Source: Flavobacteriaceae bacterium UBA1682 (lineage in GTDB: Bacteria; Bacteroidota; Bacteroidia; Flavobacteriales; Flavobacteriaceae). From it: 27,218 nucleotides of DNA. Below the pieces are notes generated by a model. It made no database searches and had not been told where the DNA came from. It saw only the letters and a program-made list of their open reading frames with translations. Shown here piece after piece: positions 8,055 to 16,060 of this stretch. Both the position numbers and the translations under genes were made by a program. The stretch covers positions 180,262 through 207,479 of the forward strand of contig DCKE01000021.1 in NCBI GenBank assembly GCA_002320285.1. Direction: 5' to 3'. Positions within the stretch are counted from its first letter, which is position 1, and each line of letters opens with the position of its first letter.

Positions 8055-8998
8055 AACTTACTGGTTTTTAACAGGAGGTAGATAAAATAAATACCGCCTA
8101 CAAAATTGATTATAATACTGATTGTCGTCGACATATTAAACAGGTGTTCCACTAGATATTGCCCGCCAATTACCGTTATTGAAGTCAGTAAACAACAGGC
8201 GAAAATCAAGGTCTTATGATTGTTTGATCGAATCAACTGATACGTTAAATTGGCAACTAAAATGCCCAAAAAAGTAATGGGTCCGACCAAGGCTGTCGAC
8301 ACGGAGACCATCACAGCTATGATCAGCAAGTTTTGACGTACTACATGATTGTAATTCACTCCTAAGCTAATGGCATGATCTCGACCTAACGATAAAACAT
8401 CTAACTGCCTAAAAAAAGAACTGCCGTAAATCATGGCCGCAATTAAGATTACCGCTGAAAACCCCAACAAACTCAGGTTGATTTTATCAAAACTGGCAAA
8501 CATCGCTCCTTGTAACACCTGGAATTCGTTGGGATTTAAGATTACCGTTATAAAAGAAGAGATACTGCGAAATAAAGTCCCCAATAACAAACCAATCAGC
8601 AACAGTAAATAGATGCTTTTAGATTCTTTTTTAAATACTAAATAGTATAACCCCAAGGCAAATAACAACATCAATACTACGGACAAAGCAAAATTCCATT
8701 CACTGGACAAAACTTTAAAGGTCTGATCTCCATAGGCAAATACAATTACCGCTTGTATCAACAGAAAAAAAGAATCAAACCCCATGATGGAAGGTGTCAA
8801 AATTCTGTTGGAAGCAATCGTTTGAAAAACGATAGATGAATACGCTATGCAACAGGATATCAAAAGCATAGCCGCTACCTTAAAGCCGCGCCGCGGCAAT
8901 ACATAATCGAGTTTGGTTCCTGTATAGGTAAACATAAAAACGACTATAATCAGCAGTAGTATGATTGCCATAGTCACTAGAGTTTTATCTTTAAACAT
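8051..8998 (-). CDS. Iron-siderophore ABC transporter permease (FecCD family, second)
   Basis: This 315-residue inner-membrane permease of the FecCD/BtuC family has about eight to nine hydrophobic segments. The conserved core includes L-G-R-D-H-A-I-S-L-G-V-N, which touches the ATPase, and G-P-I-T-F-L-G-I-L-V-A-N-L downstream. Its sequence type fits the YclO-like partner in a two-permease importer. It overlaps the first permease gene by 8 nt and the ATPase gene by 4 nt, as expected for one operon. The N-terminus begins with a membrane segment and has no signal peptide. Confidence 0.93.
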   Translation of the reverse strand: MFKDKTLVTMAIILLLIIVVFMFTYTGTKLDYVLPRRGFKVAAMLLISCCIAYSSIVFQTIASNRILTPSIMGFDSFFLLIQAVIVFAYGDQTFKVLSSEWNFALSVVLMLLFALGLYYLVFKKESKSIYLLLLIGLLLGTLFRSISSFITVILNPNEFQVLQGAMFASFDKINLSLLGFSAVILIAAMIYGSSFFRQLDVLSLGRDHAISLGVNYNHVVRQNLLIIAVMVSVSTALVGPITFLGILVANLTYQLIRSNNHKTLIFACCLLTSITVIGGQYLVEHLFNMSTTISIIINFVGGIYFIYLLLKTSKL

Positions 8999-9944
8999 GT
9001 TTTGTCTTTTTTAATAACATGGCCAAAAAAATACTTCCACCGATGATACTCACCGTTAATCCGATCGGGATTTCATAAGGATAAATGACCAACCTGCTAA
9101 TAATGTCACAAACCAACAAAAAGATCGCCCCCATTAAAGCGGTATAAGGCAAGGTCTTTTTTAAATTATCGCCAAAGATCATGCTGACCACATTGGGAAT
9201 AATAAGTCCTAAGAACGGAATTACCCCTGCGGTTAAAACCACGACACTGGATGTGATCGCTACAAAAATCAACCCCAAATACGTTATCTTTTTGTGATCC
9301 AATCCCAAACTTTTTGCCGTGTCTTCACCCAGCCCTATAATCGTAAACTTATTTGCATAGACATAACACAAGATCACAACCGGGATACCGATATAAAGTA
9401 TTTCATAGTTGCCCTTAATAATCGATGAGAAATCACCAATCATCCAGCCCTCCATATTTTGAATAACCCCGTATTTAAAGGCGAAAAAAGTTGAAATAGC
9501 ATTTAAAATATTCCCAAAGACAATTCCGATTAATGGAATAAAAATCAAACTTTTATATTTCACGCCGTCTGCAATTTTTAGAAATAACAAACTCGCTAAA
9601 AAAGCAATACTAAATGACAGTAACATCTTGGTCATCATACCTCCAGTGGGAAACAAGATCAAACTAAATAGAATTCCCATCTTAGTAGCATCCAAAGTAC
9701 CAGCAGTGGTTGGTGAAACAAATTTGTTCATCGTGATCTGCTGCATAATCAAACCACAAATACTCATACCTACCCCCGCTATTAAAATAGACACTAAACG
9801 AGGTATTCTACTTACATATAGAACTAGTATGCTTTCTTCACTTAAGTCAAAAACATCTTTAACTGAAATTTCCTTTACCCCAACAAATAAAGAAAGCAAG
9901 GATAATAGCAAAAGTAAAAATAGCATTGTAGCCCGAATCAGCAT
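8991..9944 (-). CDS. Iron-siderophore ABC transporter permease (FecCD family, first)
   Basis: This 317-residue FecCD-type permease is the first gene of the importer operon. Visible signatures are V-S-R-I-P-R-L near residue 45, the coupling-helix segment G-L-G-E-D-T-A-K-S-L-G-L, and the late F-L-G-L-I-I-P-N-V motif. It should form a heterodimeric channel with the next permease. The order permease-permease-ATPase-binding protein is the same as yclNOPQ of Bacillus subtilis, a petrobactin-type importer. I used the first ATG; a second in-frame Met at residue 7 is also possible. A promoter candidate lies about 30-60 nt upstream. Confidence 0.93.
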   Translation of the reverse strand: MLIRATMLFLLLLLSLLSLFVGVKEISVKDVFDLSEESILVLYVSRIPRLVSILIAGVGMSICGLIMQQITMNKFVSPTTAGTLDATKMGILFSLILFPTGGMMTKMLLSFSIAFLASLLFLKIADGVKYKSLIFIPLIGIVFGNILNAISTFFAFKYGVIQNMEGWMIGDFSSIIKGNYEILYIGIPVVILCYVYANKFTIIGLGEDTAKSLGLDHKKITYLGLIFVAITSSVVVLTAGVIPFLGLIIPNVVSMIFGDNLKKTLPYTALMGAIFLLVCDIISRLVIYPYEIPIGLTVSIIGGSIFLAMLLKKTKHV

Positions 9945-9976
9945 TAGTTTTTATTTAGACTTATTATTAATAAAAG

Positions 9977-10004
9977 CAAAACTAAGTAATATTTACAAGA
10001 CCAA
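9977..10004 (-). promoter_or_regulatory. Promoter of siderophore ABC operon
   Basis: Read on the minus strand, TTG (10004-10002) is followed after 17 nt by TAGTTTTG (9984-9977), a perfect match to the Bacteroidota -7 element TAnnTTTG. The start point would fall near 9970, inside a 10-bp AT palindrome TTATTAATAA at 9964-9973, about 25 nt before the first permease ATG. Confidence 0.65.
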
Positions 10005-10116
10005 AAAACAAGGAAGCAAACGAATAGCCGAAAATCCAATTTATAAATTTCATAAACATCATTTTTAAACCCTTAAAAAAGAACACTTAAGCAGGCTATT
10101 TATAACATAAAAAGAA

Positions 10117-10148
10117 TTTGATAATTAATATCATTAATTTTTATCAAA
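10117..10148. promoter_or_regulatory. Nested palindrome, possible Fur-type site
   Basis: TTTGATAA (10117-10124) and TTATCAAA (10141-10148) form an 8-bp inverted repeat. Inside it, TGATA (10119-10123) and TATCA (10129-10133) form another. The GATAAT-like half sites resemble Fur boxes, and the site lies upstream of an iron-uptake operon, about 110 nt upstream of its promoter's -33 element. The AT-rich background makes chance matches likely. Confidence 0.3.
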
Positions 10149-10179
10149 ACAGTAAAAATGATCCTATACTTTTTTGCCA

Positions 10180-10207
10180 AAAAAAAACACCCAAAATTGG
10201 GTGTTTT
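10180..10207 (-). terminator. corA terminator
   Basis: CACCCA (10188-10193) pairs with TGGGTG (10198-10203), and flanking A and T runs extend the stem. On the minus strand the hairpin is followed by about nine T residues, ideal for ending the corA transcript, whose stop codon is 40-odd nt upstream. Confidence 0.85.
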
Positions 10208-10247
10208 ATAAATTGAAATTAGGAGGCACAGATGGCTGCTAACGCTG

Positions 10248-11327
10248 CTAAAACCATTTTTTAAATTTAAAATAACCCACCATAAATAAAACCAATACAA
10301 ACATGAAAAACAGGGTCGTAAAATATCCATTTTCATAATGCAATTCCGGCATATTATCAAAATTCATCCCATACACTCCAACGATAAAGGTCAACGGTAT
10401 AAATATTACCGACACTATAGTAAGCACCTTCATAATCTCATTCATTCGGTGACTTTGAGCGGAAAAAAAATAATTTGTAGCGCTTTCCATTTTGGAAAGA
10501 TTGTATTCAATCTGATCTAGAAGCTCGAGAGATCGATAATGCAAACGCGTAAAATAGATCACATCTGTCGGCAAAATAAACTTGGGGTCAAGATCTGATG
10601 AACCGCTTTTCAAATTGAAAAGCACATCTCTAAGCGGAATAATCGCTCTTTTTATATAATTTAAACTCTCTATGTTTCGTTCAATACTCTCCAAGACATT
10701 CCGCTTATAACTCGCTTTGGAAGCAAGCAAAACTTCCTCTATGGTATCCTCTATATTATCCATGGTAATAAAGAAGTTTTCCATAATAGCCTCTAGCAAT
10801 AGAAAGAGGAGAAATTCATTGCTTTTTTTACGTACACTTCCCGTTTTAGTTCGGATACGCTCGCGAACCAATGAAAAAATATCCCCTTTCTTCTCTTGGA
10901 AAGACAATAGTAAATTATCTTTTAAAATAAAACTGATCTGTTCTATTTCGACGCTTTCGATATCTTCGTGAGCCAAAATCGATTTGACACTGAAAAATAT
11001 GGTATCGTCTAATTCCTCCATACGGGTACGTCTCGAAAAATTAAGCACCTCAGCAATGAGATATCCCTCAATTTCAAAAACTTTACCGATTGCTTTTAAA
11101 AGTTCAATATCGTGTAACCCGTGGAGGTTAAACCATTTGGTTGCAGTAGGGCTGGAATTCTGGACAATCTCATGCATCTCACTTAAAGTCAAGTCATTAT
11201 ACTCCTCATAATGATTCTCATCATAGACGAATAATTGCATGGCGATCAATACATCGGGATACCCCCCAGAATATTCGAGATAATTGGGTTGAAGTTTCCT
11301 ATTTTTCTTATATTTAACTCTCCTCAA
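10248..11327 (-). CDS. corA: CorA family magnesium/cobalt transporter
   Basis: This 359-residue CorA-type channel lets Mg2+ (often Co2+ and Ni2+) through the inner membrane as a homopentamer. The long soluble N-terminal part is followed by two C-terminal membrane helices (about 299-319 and 337-355). The signature Y-G-M-N lies at residues 319-322 at the end of the first, followed by the loop M-P-E-L-H-Y-E-N-G-Y typical of the family. The C-terminus ends K-K-W-F, as in many CorA proteins. It is a single-gene unit divergent from hutI with 75 nt between start codons. The length and motifs are complete. Which ion it carries in vivo is known only from the family. Confidence 0.95.
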   Translation of the reverse strand: MRRVKYKKNRKLQPNYLEYSGGYPDVLIAMQLFVYDENHYEEYNDLTLSEMHEIVQNSSPTATKWFNLHGLHDIELLKAIGKVFEIEGYLIAEVLNFSRRTRMEELDDTIFFSVKSILAHEDIESVEIEQISFILKDNLLLSFQEKKGDIFSLVRERIRTKTGSVRKKSNEFLLFLLLEAIMENFFITMDNIEDTIEEVLLASKASYKRNVLESIERNIESLNYIKRAIIPLRDVLFNLKSGSSDLDPKFILPTDVIYFTRLHYRSLELLDQIEYNLSKMESATNYFFSAQSHRMNEIMKVLTIVSVIFIPLTFIVGVYGMNFDNMPELHYENGYFTTLFFMFVLVLFMVGYFKFKKWF

Positions 11328-11402
11328 AATATTAAATTTGTGATAAAGATAGGAGTTTTTAAAATTCCATTCTATTTTTACGGAAATTAACTATTTTAGA
11401 AG

Positions 11403-12638
11403 ATGAAAATTTTACTGACCCATATAAAAGAGCTTTTACAGATACGTGATCGCGGCATTGATAAAGTATCTGGAGTTGCAATGAAAAGCCTCCCGATGAT
11501 ACCAAATGCCTATGTATTGATTGAGGACGAACTGATCGTAGATTTTGGTTCTATGGACCATTGTCCCTCCATAGCGGTCGATCAGGTATTGGATTTAACT
11601 GGGCAAACCGTTTTGCCGACTTGGGTCGATAGCCACACCCATATCGTTTATGCGGGCAACCGTCAACAAGAATTTGTAGATCGCATCAACGGCTTGAGTT
11701 ACGAGGAGATTTTTAATCGTGGTGGAGGTATTTTAAATTCAGCCAAAAAATTACAAGAAACCACTGAAGAGGATTTATATGAGCAATCCAAAGTACGCTT
11801 AGAAGAAGTTATTCAACAAGGTACTGGTGCAGTAGAAATCAAATCTGGTTATGGGTTGACCCTAGAATCGGAGCTAAAAATGCTTCGCGTTATTAAAAAA
11901 CTCGGAGAAAATTATCCGGTAAAGATCAAGGCTACCTTTTTAGGAGCTCATGCCTTTCCCTTAGAATATAAAGAAGACCACGAAGGATATATACAATTGC
12001 TGATCGATAAGATGATACCGGTCATTGCACAAGAGAAATTAGCGGATTACATCGATGCTTTTTTAGAGACTGGTTATTTTTCGGTAGCCGAAACAGCGCG
12101 TATTATGCAAGCAGGAAAAAAACACGGATTAATCTCTAAGATTCACGTCAATCAATTTACAGCAATTGGCGGTATAGCTGCATGTGTGGAAAATGGCGCT
12201 TTAAGTGTAGACCATCTTGAAATAGTCACAGATGAGGATATAGAAGTCTTAAAAGACAGTATGACCATGCCTGTTGCCTTGCCAACATGTTCCTATTTTA
12301 TATCGATACCGTATACACCGGCTCGTAAAATGATTGATGCCGGTTTGCCCCTAGCCTTGGCTTCGGACTTTAATCCCGGCACCACTCCATCAGGAAATAT
12401 GAATTTCGTAGTAGCAACTGCCTGTATCAAAATGAAAATGACCCCAGAAGAAGCTATCAATGCTGCGACAATCAATGGAGCATATGCCATGGGGATTTCA
12501 GACGAATATGGAAGTATAACCGTTGGTAAAAAGGCGAGTTTAATCATTACTAGACCCTTGAGTTCATTTTATGAAATACCCTATGCTTTTGGTAGTCAAC
12601 TGATCGATAAAGTCTTATTAAACGGACAAATCATTTAA
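11403..12638 (+). CDS. hutI: Imidazolonepropionase (histidine degradation)
   Basis: HutI hydrolyses 4-imidazolone-5-propionate to N-formimino-L-glutamate, the third step of histidine breakdown, in the cytosol. The 411-residue protein belongs to the amidohydrolase superfamily. Metal ligands are visible at H78 and H80 (D-S-H-T-H), H248 (K-I-H-V-N-Q-F) and D322 (S-D-F-N-P-G). These correspond well to H80, H82, H249 and D324 reported for the Bacillus subtilis enzyme. G-A-H183 and the K-S-G-Y-G segment are further family marks. The start fits the usual N-terminus. hutG follows after 160 nt with a hairpin between, and the histidase and urocanase genes are not in the window. Confidence 0.96.
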   Translation: MKILLTHIKELLQIRDRGIDKVSGVAMKSLPMIPNAYVLIEDELIVDFGSMDHCPSIAVDQVLDLTGQTVLPTWVDSHTHIVYAGNRQQEFVDRINGLSYEEIFNRGGGILNSAKKLQETTEEDLYEQSKVRLEEVIQQGTGAVEIKSGYGLTLESELKMLRVIKKLGENYPVKIKATFLGAHAFPLEYKEDHEGYIQLLIDKMIPVIAQEKLADYIDAFLETGYFSVAETARIMQAGKKHGLISKIHVNQFTAIGGIAACVENGALSVDHLEIVTDEDIEVLKDSMTMPVALPTCSYFISIPYTPARKMIDAGLPLALASDFNPGTTPSGNMNFVVATACIKMKMTPEEAINAATINGAYAMGISDEYGSITVGKKASLIITRPLSSFYEIPYAFGSQLIDKVLLNGQII

Positions 12639-12648
12639 GAATGAAAAA

Positions 12649-12674
12649 CCTCAGACCACGATTGTGGCCTGAGG
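12649..12674. terminator. Hairpin between hutI and hutG
   Basis: CCTCAG-A-CCAC (12649-12659) pairs with GTGG-C-CTGAGG (12664-12674) around a 4-nt loop, with one A/C mismatch. Its T-run lies on the minus strand side, and on the plus strand it is followed by TAAAATAATAAA. It may therefore be a weak terminator or an RNA-stabilising hairpin within the hut transcript. Confidence 0.5.
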
Positions 12675-12798
12675 TAAAATAATAAATTATTTTAAACTAA
12701 TTCCTCAATAAAAAAACCGACTTGTATGACAAAAAATAAGTCTGGTATATATTAACGGTATAATTATCAAAATAGTATAAAAATCAACAAATTTATTT

Positions 12799-13836
12799 AT
12801 GCATTTACTCCAATTATTTTCACGGTCGGATATCACAAAATATACGCGCTTTAGACAAGGCGAAATCAAATTTGGAGAACGCATACAAATTCTTTCCAAT
12901 TTAGAACATTGCTTTACAGAGCTCAAGGACAACGATTCGAAATACGTGGTATTGGGAATACCGGAAGACATTGGTGTCCGCGCTAACTTTGGAAGAACAG
13001 GAACCGCGACTGCATGGGAAAATTTTCTCAGTAGTTTTCTCAACATTCAGCACAATCGCTTCTGTAAAGGGAATCAAATTACCATTTTGGGAAACCTCGA
13101 TTTTACCGAAGCTATGGAAGCAGCTTCTTTATTGGATGTCAATCAAAAAGAAGACCGCAAGCAACTTTTTAAATTGGTGGAATCCATCGATAAAGAAGTA
13201 TCACATATCGTCACTCAAATTGTCAAAGCGGACAAAATCCCTATAATTATCGGTGGTGGACATAACAATGCTTATGGCAACATCAAGGGTTTAGCTCTAG
13301 GAAAGGCTAAAAGTGTCAACGTGATCAATTTCGATGCTCATACCGATTTCAGACCGTTAGAAGGTCGCCATAGCGGCAATGGATTTTCTTATGCGTTCGA
13401 AGAGGGCTTTTTAAAAAATTATTTCATATTCGGTCTTCATGAAAACTATACACCTAAAAGTGTCTTTGACAGTATTAAAGCTGTCGCGGATAAAGTGAAA
13501 TACAATACTTATGAGCAAATCAGAATTCGCAAAGAAAAATCTTTTGACACCGAATTATTAGCCGCTCAAAAACATATAGATAACAGTTTCTACGGTATTG
13601 AAATCGATTTGGATTCGATACCTCAGGTGGCCAGTAGCGCGATCACTCCTACTGGTTTTTCAGCAGAACGACTCAGACAATTTATTCACTTTTTTGGAAA
13701 ATCAAAAAATGCAGGATACCTGCATATTTGCGAAGGAGCACCCAATTTAGACAGTGAAAAAAACAGCCACCTCGTTGGTAAGCTCATCGCTTATCTGGTA
13801 ACCGATTTTATTAAAATTAATTCCGAAAAAATTTAA
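12799..13836 (+). CDS. hutG: Formimidoylglutamase (arginase family)
   Basis: This 345-residue ureohydrolase should cleave N-formimino-L-glutamate to glutamate and formamide, the last step of this histidine pathway. All six Mn ligands of the arginase fold are present: H155 (in G-G-G-H-N-N), D179, H181 and D183 (in F-D-A-H-T-D), and D270 and D272 (in E-I-D-L-D-S). The G-G-G-H variant of the usual G-G-D-H is common in Bacteroidota members. The neighbour hutI supports HutG over arginase or agmatinase, although the substrate is inferred from this context. The stop codon lies only 4 nt before a response-regulator start, so the two are probably co-transcribed. Confidence 0.85.
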   Translation: MHLLQLFSRSDITKYTRFRQGEIKFGERIQILSNLEHCFTELKDNDSKYVVLGIPEDIGVRANFGRTGTATAWENFLSSFLNIQHNRFCKGNQITILGNLDFTEAMEAASLLDVNQKEDRKQLFKLVESIDKEVSHIVTQIVKADKIPIIIGGGHNNAYGNIKGLALGKAKSVNVINFDAHTDFRPLEGRHSGNGFSYAFEEGFLKNYFIFGLHENYTPKSVFDSIKAVADKVKYNTYEQIRIRKEKSFDTELLAAQKHIDNSFYGIEIDLDSIPQVASSAITPTGFSAERLRQFIHFFGKSKNAGYLHICEGAPNLDSEKNSHLVGKLIAYLVTDFIKINSEKI

Positions 13837-13840
13837 GTAG

Positions 13841-14515
13841 ATGAATATTTTGCTCATTGAAGACGATCAACGAATTAGCGATTTTGTCGTAAAGGGACTG
13901 GAAGAAAATGATTTTCATGTCACTCTAGCCACTTCGGGTGAACAAGCTAGAGACCTGATCAATGAGACACCATGGGATATTATATTGATGGACATTATGC
14001 TTCCCGGTATCGATGGTATTCAACTGACTCAAATGATTCGTTACAAAAAGATCTATACCCCGATATTGGTTTTAAGCGCCTTGAGCGATTCTACAGATAA
14101 AATTGCTGCATTGGATAGTGGTGCAGACGACTATCTATCCAAGCCCTTTCATTTTAATGAATTGATTTCGCGAATCAATGCCTTAACACGCAGAACGAAG
14201 TTTAACTATCAGGAAAAAGAAGTGGTCTACCGTTGTGGAAGCCTTGTTCTAAACCCCGATAACCACAGCGTTAGTCAAAACAACAAAAACATAGATTTGT
14301 CACCTCGAGAATACAAACTGTTGTTGTTTTTACTCGAAAATAAAAACAAGGCGGTATCCCGAACATTAATTTTAAATGCTGTCTGGGGAATAAATTATGA
14401 AAACAACACCAATGTAGTCGATGTATATATTTCTTATTTGCGCAATAAAATCGATGAAACGCACACTAAAATAATTCATACCATTAAGGGAACTGGATAT
14501 ATGATTCAAGATTAA
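13841..14515 (+). CDS. OmpR/PhoB-family response regulator
   Basis: This 224-residue protein has a receiver domain (about 1-118) and a winged-helix DNA-binding domain (about 130-224). The acidic pair is E7-D8-D9 region, the phosphate acceptor is D51 (L-M-D-I-M-L-P-G), and the switch residues are S79 and K101 (S-K-P-F). The C-terminal part carries L-S-P-R-E-Y-K-L-L and the N-V-V-D-V-Y-I-S-Y-L-R recognition region typical of CusR/CopR-like regulators. It starts 4 nt after hutG and ends 4 nt before its kinase. By family and position it may control the RND efflux genes 1.9 kb downstream, and hut control cannot be excluded. Confidence 0.94.
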   Translation: MNILLIEDDQRISDFVVKGLEENDFHVTLATSGEQARDLINETPWDIILMDIMLPGIDGIQLTQMIRYKKIYTPILVLSALSDSTDKIAALDSGADDYLSKPFHFNELISRINALTRRTKFNYQEKEVVYRCGSLVLNPDNHSVSQNNKNIDLSPREYKLLLFLLENKNKAVSRTLILNAVWGINYENNTNVVDVYISYLRNKIDETHTKIIHTIKGTGYMIQD

Positions 14516-14519
14516 TACG

Positions 14520-15887
14520 ATGAAACTACGCAACAGACTGACCTTAATTTCAACAGTGACTTTTGGTGTGGTATTTTTTATCACCTCATTACTCATCTAT
14601 CTGGCATTTTACAACAGTTCCGAACGCGTATTCTTCAATGAATTAAAAAAAACCAGCTTACTGACAGCCTTTTACTATTTAGAAAAGGATGAGTTACCCC
14701 ATTTTGAACACTCTACCATTCGCAAAGAATTTAGAGCGACTATTGAAAGTTCTATGGTCGCTGTATACAATAGCGACAATCAGGTTGAATACGGGAAACT
14801 TTTTGCCGATAAAAACATTACAACAGACTTTCTCAACCGCGTTCGCAAACAACAAAAGATACAATTTCAAACCGACGACTATTTTTATTACGGTATTTAT
14901 TACCCAGATAATCAAGGTAATTTTGTCGTATTTGTCAAATCATCTAATGCGGAATTTGTAGCGCAGACCCATCGATTACTCTTGATCATGACCATTGTAT
15001 TACTCGCTGGTTTAGCCCTGATCTTTATTTTGAGTCGATATCTCTCGCATTGGGCTTATCGCCCTATTGCCAATGTGGTACAACAGATCAACCAAATTGA
15101 CGATTCGAATTTAGGTCAAGCCATCAGCCCTCCCAACACCAATGACGAGGTCGATGAGCTGATTAAAACCTACAATAAACTGTTCGCGCGTTTATCCGAA
15201 ACCTTTTTAATCCAAAAAAACTTTATCAATTACGTTTCGCATGAGTTTAAAACCCCCTTGACAGCTATTGCTGGTAACTTAGAGGTTTTTGCGCAAAAAG
15301 ATCGCTCCCCTGCAGAATATAAAAAAGTCGCTGAAGATGCCCTTGAAAACGTCTATAAAATAGAAGATCTATTATCAAATCTGCTGTTGATGTCTGGATT
15401 AAAAAACACCAGTAACCAATTGGACACCTTTAGAATCGATGAAGTAATATGGAATATTTACGAATCGCTTTCTGAAAAATCAAACGCATTAAAAATCCCG
15501 ATAAAAATCAACCTGGAAGTTCTAGATCCTTCCCTATTAGAGATTAATGGCAACGAAACCTTAATACAATTGGCGTTGTTTAATTTAATTGAAAATGCGT
15601 TAAAGTATTCGACTACCGAACCGATTTTGATTACAATTTCAGAAAATAACGGTCAATTATTAATTGAAATTCGCGATTCTGGAAAAGGGATTTCACAGCA
15701 GGATCTCCCATATATTGGACAGACTTTTTATAGAGGAAAAAACGTTGGACGCATACCAGGAAGTGGCATTGGACTGGCCCTCTCCAAAATCATTTTAGAA
15801 CAACATCAGGTGGAGGTCAAAATACAGTCCGTCCTAAATCAAGGTACCACTATTCGATTGTTATTTAAGAAGAGTAAGCCTGTCTAA
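14520..15887 (+). CDS. Membrane sensor histidine kinase
   Basis: This 455-residue kinase is the partner of the response regulator just upstream. Membrane helices lie at about 8-30 and 153-173 and enclose a periplasmic sensor of roughly 120 residues. A HAMP segment follows to about 227. The HisKA box S-H-E-F-K-T-P has phospho-acceptor H241. The ATPase domain shows the N-box with N359 (N-L-I-E-N-A), D-S-G-K-G at 386-390, and G-S-G-I-G-L at 414-419. This is the architecture of CusS/QseC-like kinases that sense metals or envelope signals, but the ligand is not visible. The sensor domain has few Cys, Met or His clusters, so a metal is not obvious. Confidence 0.94.
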   Translation: MKLRNRLTLISTVTFGVVFFITSLLIYLAFYNSSERVFFNELKKTSLLTAFYYLEKDELPHFEHSTIRKEFRATIESSMVAVYNSDNQVEYGKLFADKNITTDFLNRVRKQQKIQFQTDDYFYYGIYYPDNQGNFVVFVKSSNAEFVAQTHRLLLIMTIVLLAGLALIFILSRYLSHWAYRPIANVVQQINQIDDSNLGQAISPPNTNDEVDELIKTYNKLFARLSETFLIQKNFINYVSHEFKTPLTAIAGNLEVFAQKDRSPAEYKKVAEDALENVYKIEDLLSNLLLMSGLKNTSNQLDTFRIDEVIWNIYESLSEKSNALKIPIKINLEVLDPSLLEINGNETLIQLALFNLIENALKYSTTEPILITISENNGQLLIEIRDSGKGISQQDLPYIGQTFYRGKNVGRIPGSGIGLALSKIILEQHQVEVKIQSVLNQGTTIRLLFKKSKPV

Positions 15888-16060
15888 AAACCAATTCCCA
15901 CTTGTTTTCCACTCAAAAAATCTTGAAATTTGCACCGGTAGCAGCCGACAATTAGTCCCAAAACCGATATGAAACTGACATGGATTCTCTCAGTACCCAT
16001 ACCCTACCAATTGCGAAAACTTGTTTTTTAATAAACCTAGCTTAATACTTGTCCCTGAAG

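Larger units (their letters stand above)
9945..10247. other. Regulatory region between siderophore operon and corA
   Basis: This 303-bp region holds the promoter of the leftward importer operon (9977-10004), a nested palindrome (10117-10148), and the corA terminator (10180-10207). A 12-codon out-of-frame reading frame overlaps the corA stop (10219-10257); I do not call it a gene. Confidence 0.6.

Noticed and set aside
9628..10068. 146-codon plus-strand frame
   Set aside because: It is antisense to the first siderophore permease gene and runs into its promoter. The permease family match is clear, so this is a shadow frame.
10100..10360. 86-codon minus-strand frame rich in Cys and aromatic residues
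   Set aside because: It overlaps the corA 3' end in another frame and runs through the corA terminator and the palindrome region. The composition looks like translated AT-rich spacer.
12705..13046. 113-codon minus-strand frame over the start of hutG
   Set aside because: It is antisense to a well-supported hutG N-terminus with no domain of its own. It would be the only gene to use the minus-side T-run of the hut hairpin, but I see no other support.
15969..16031. 20-codon frame upstream of the MepB gene
   Set aside because: It is too short, with no conserved pattern and no clear promoter or ribosome site, so a chance frame is more likely.
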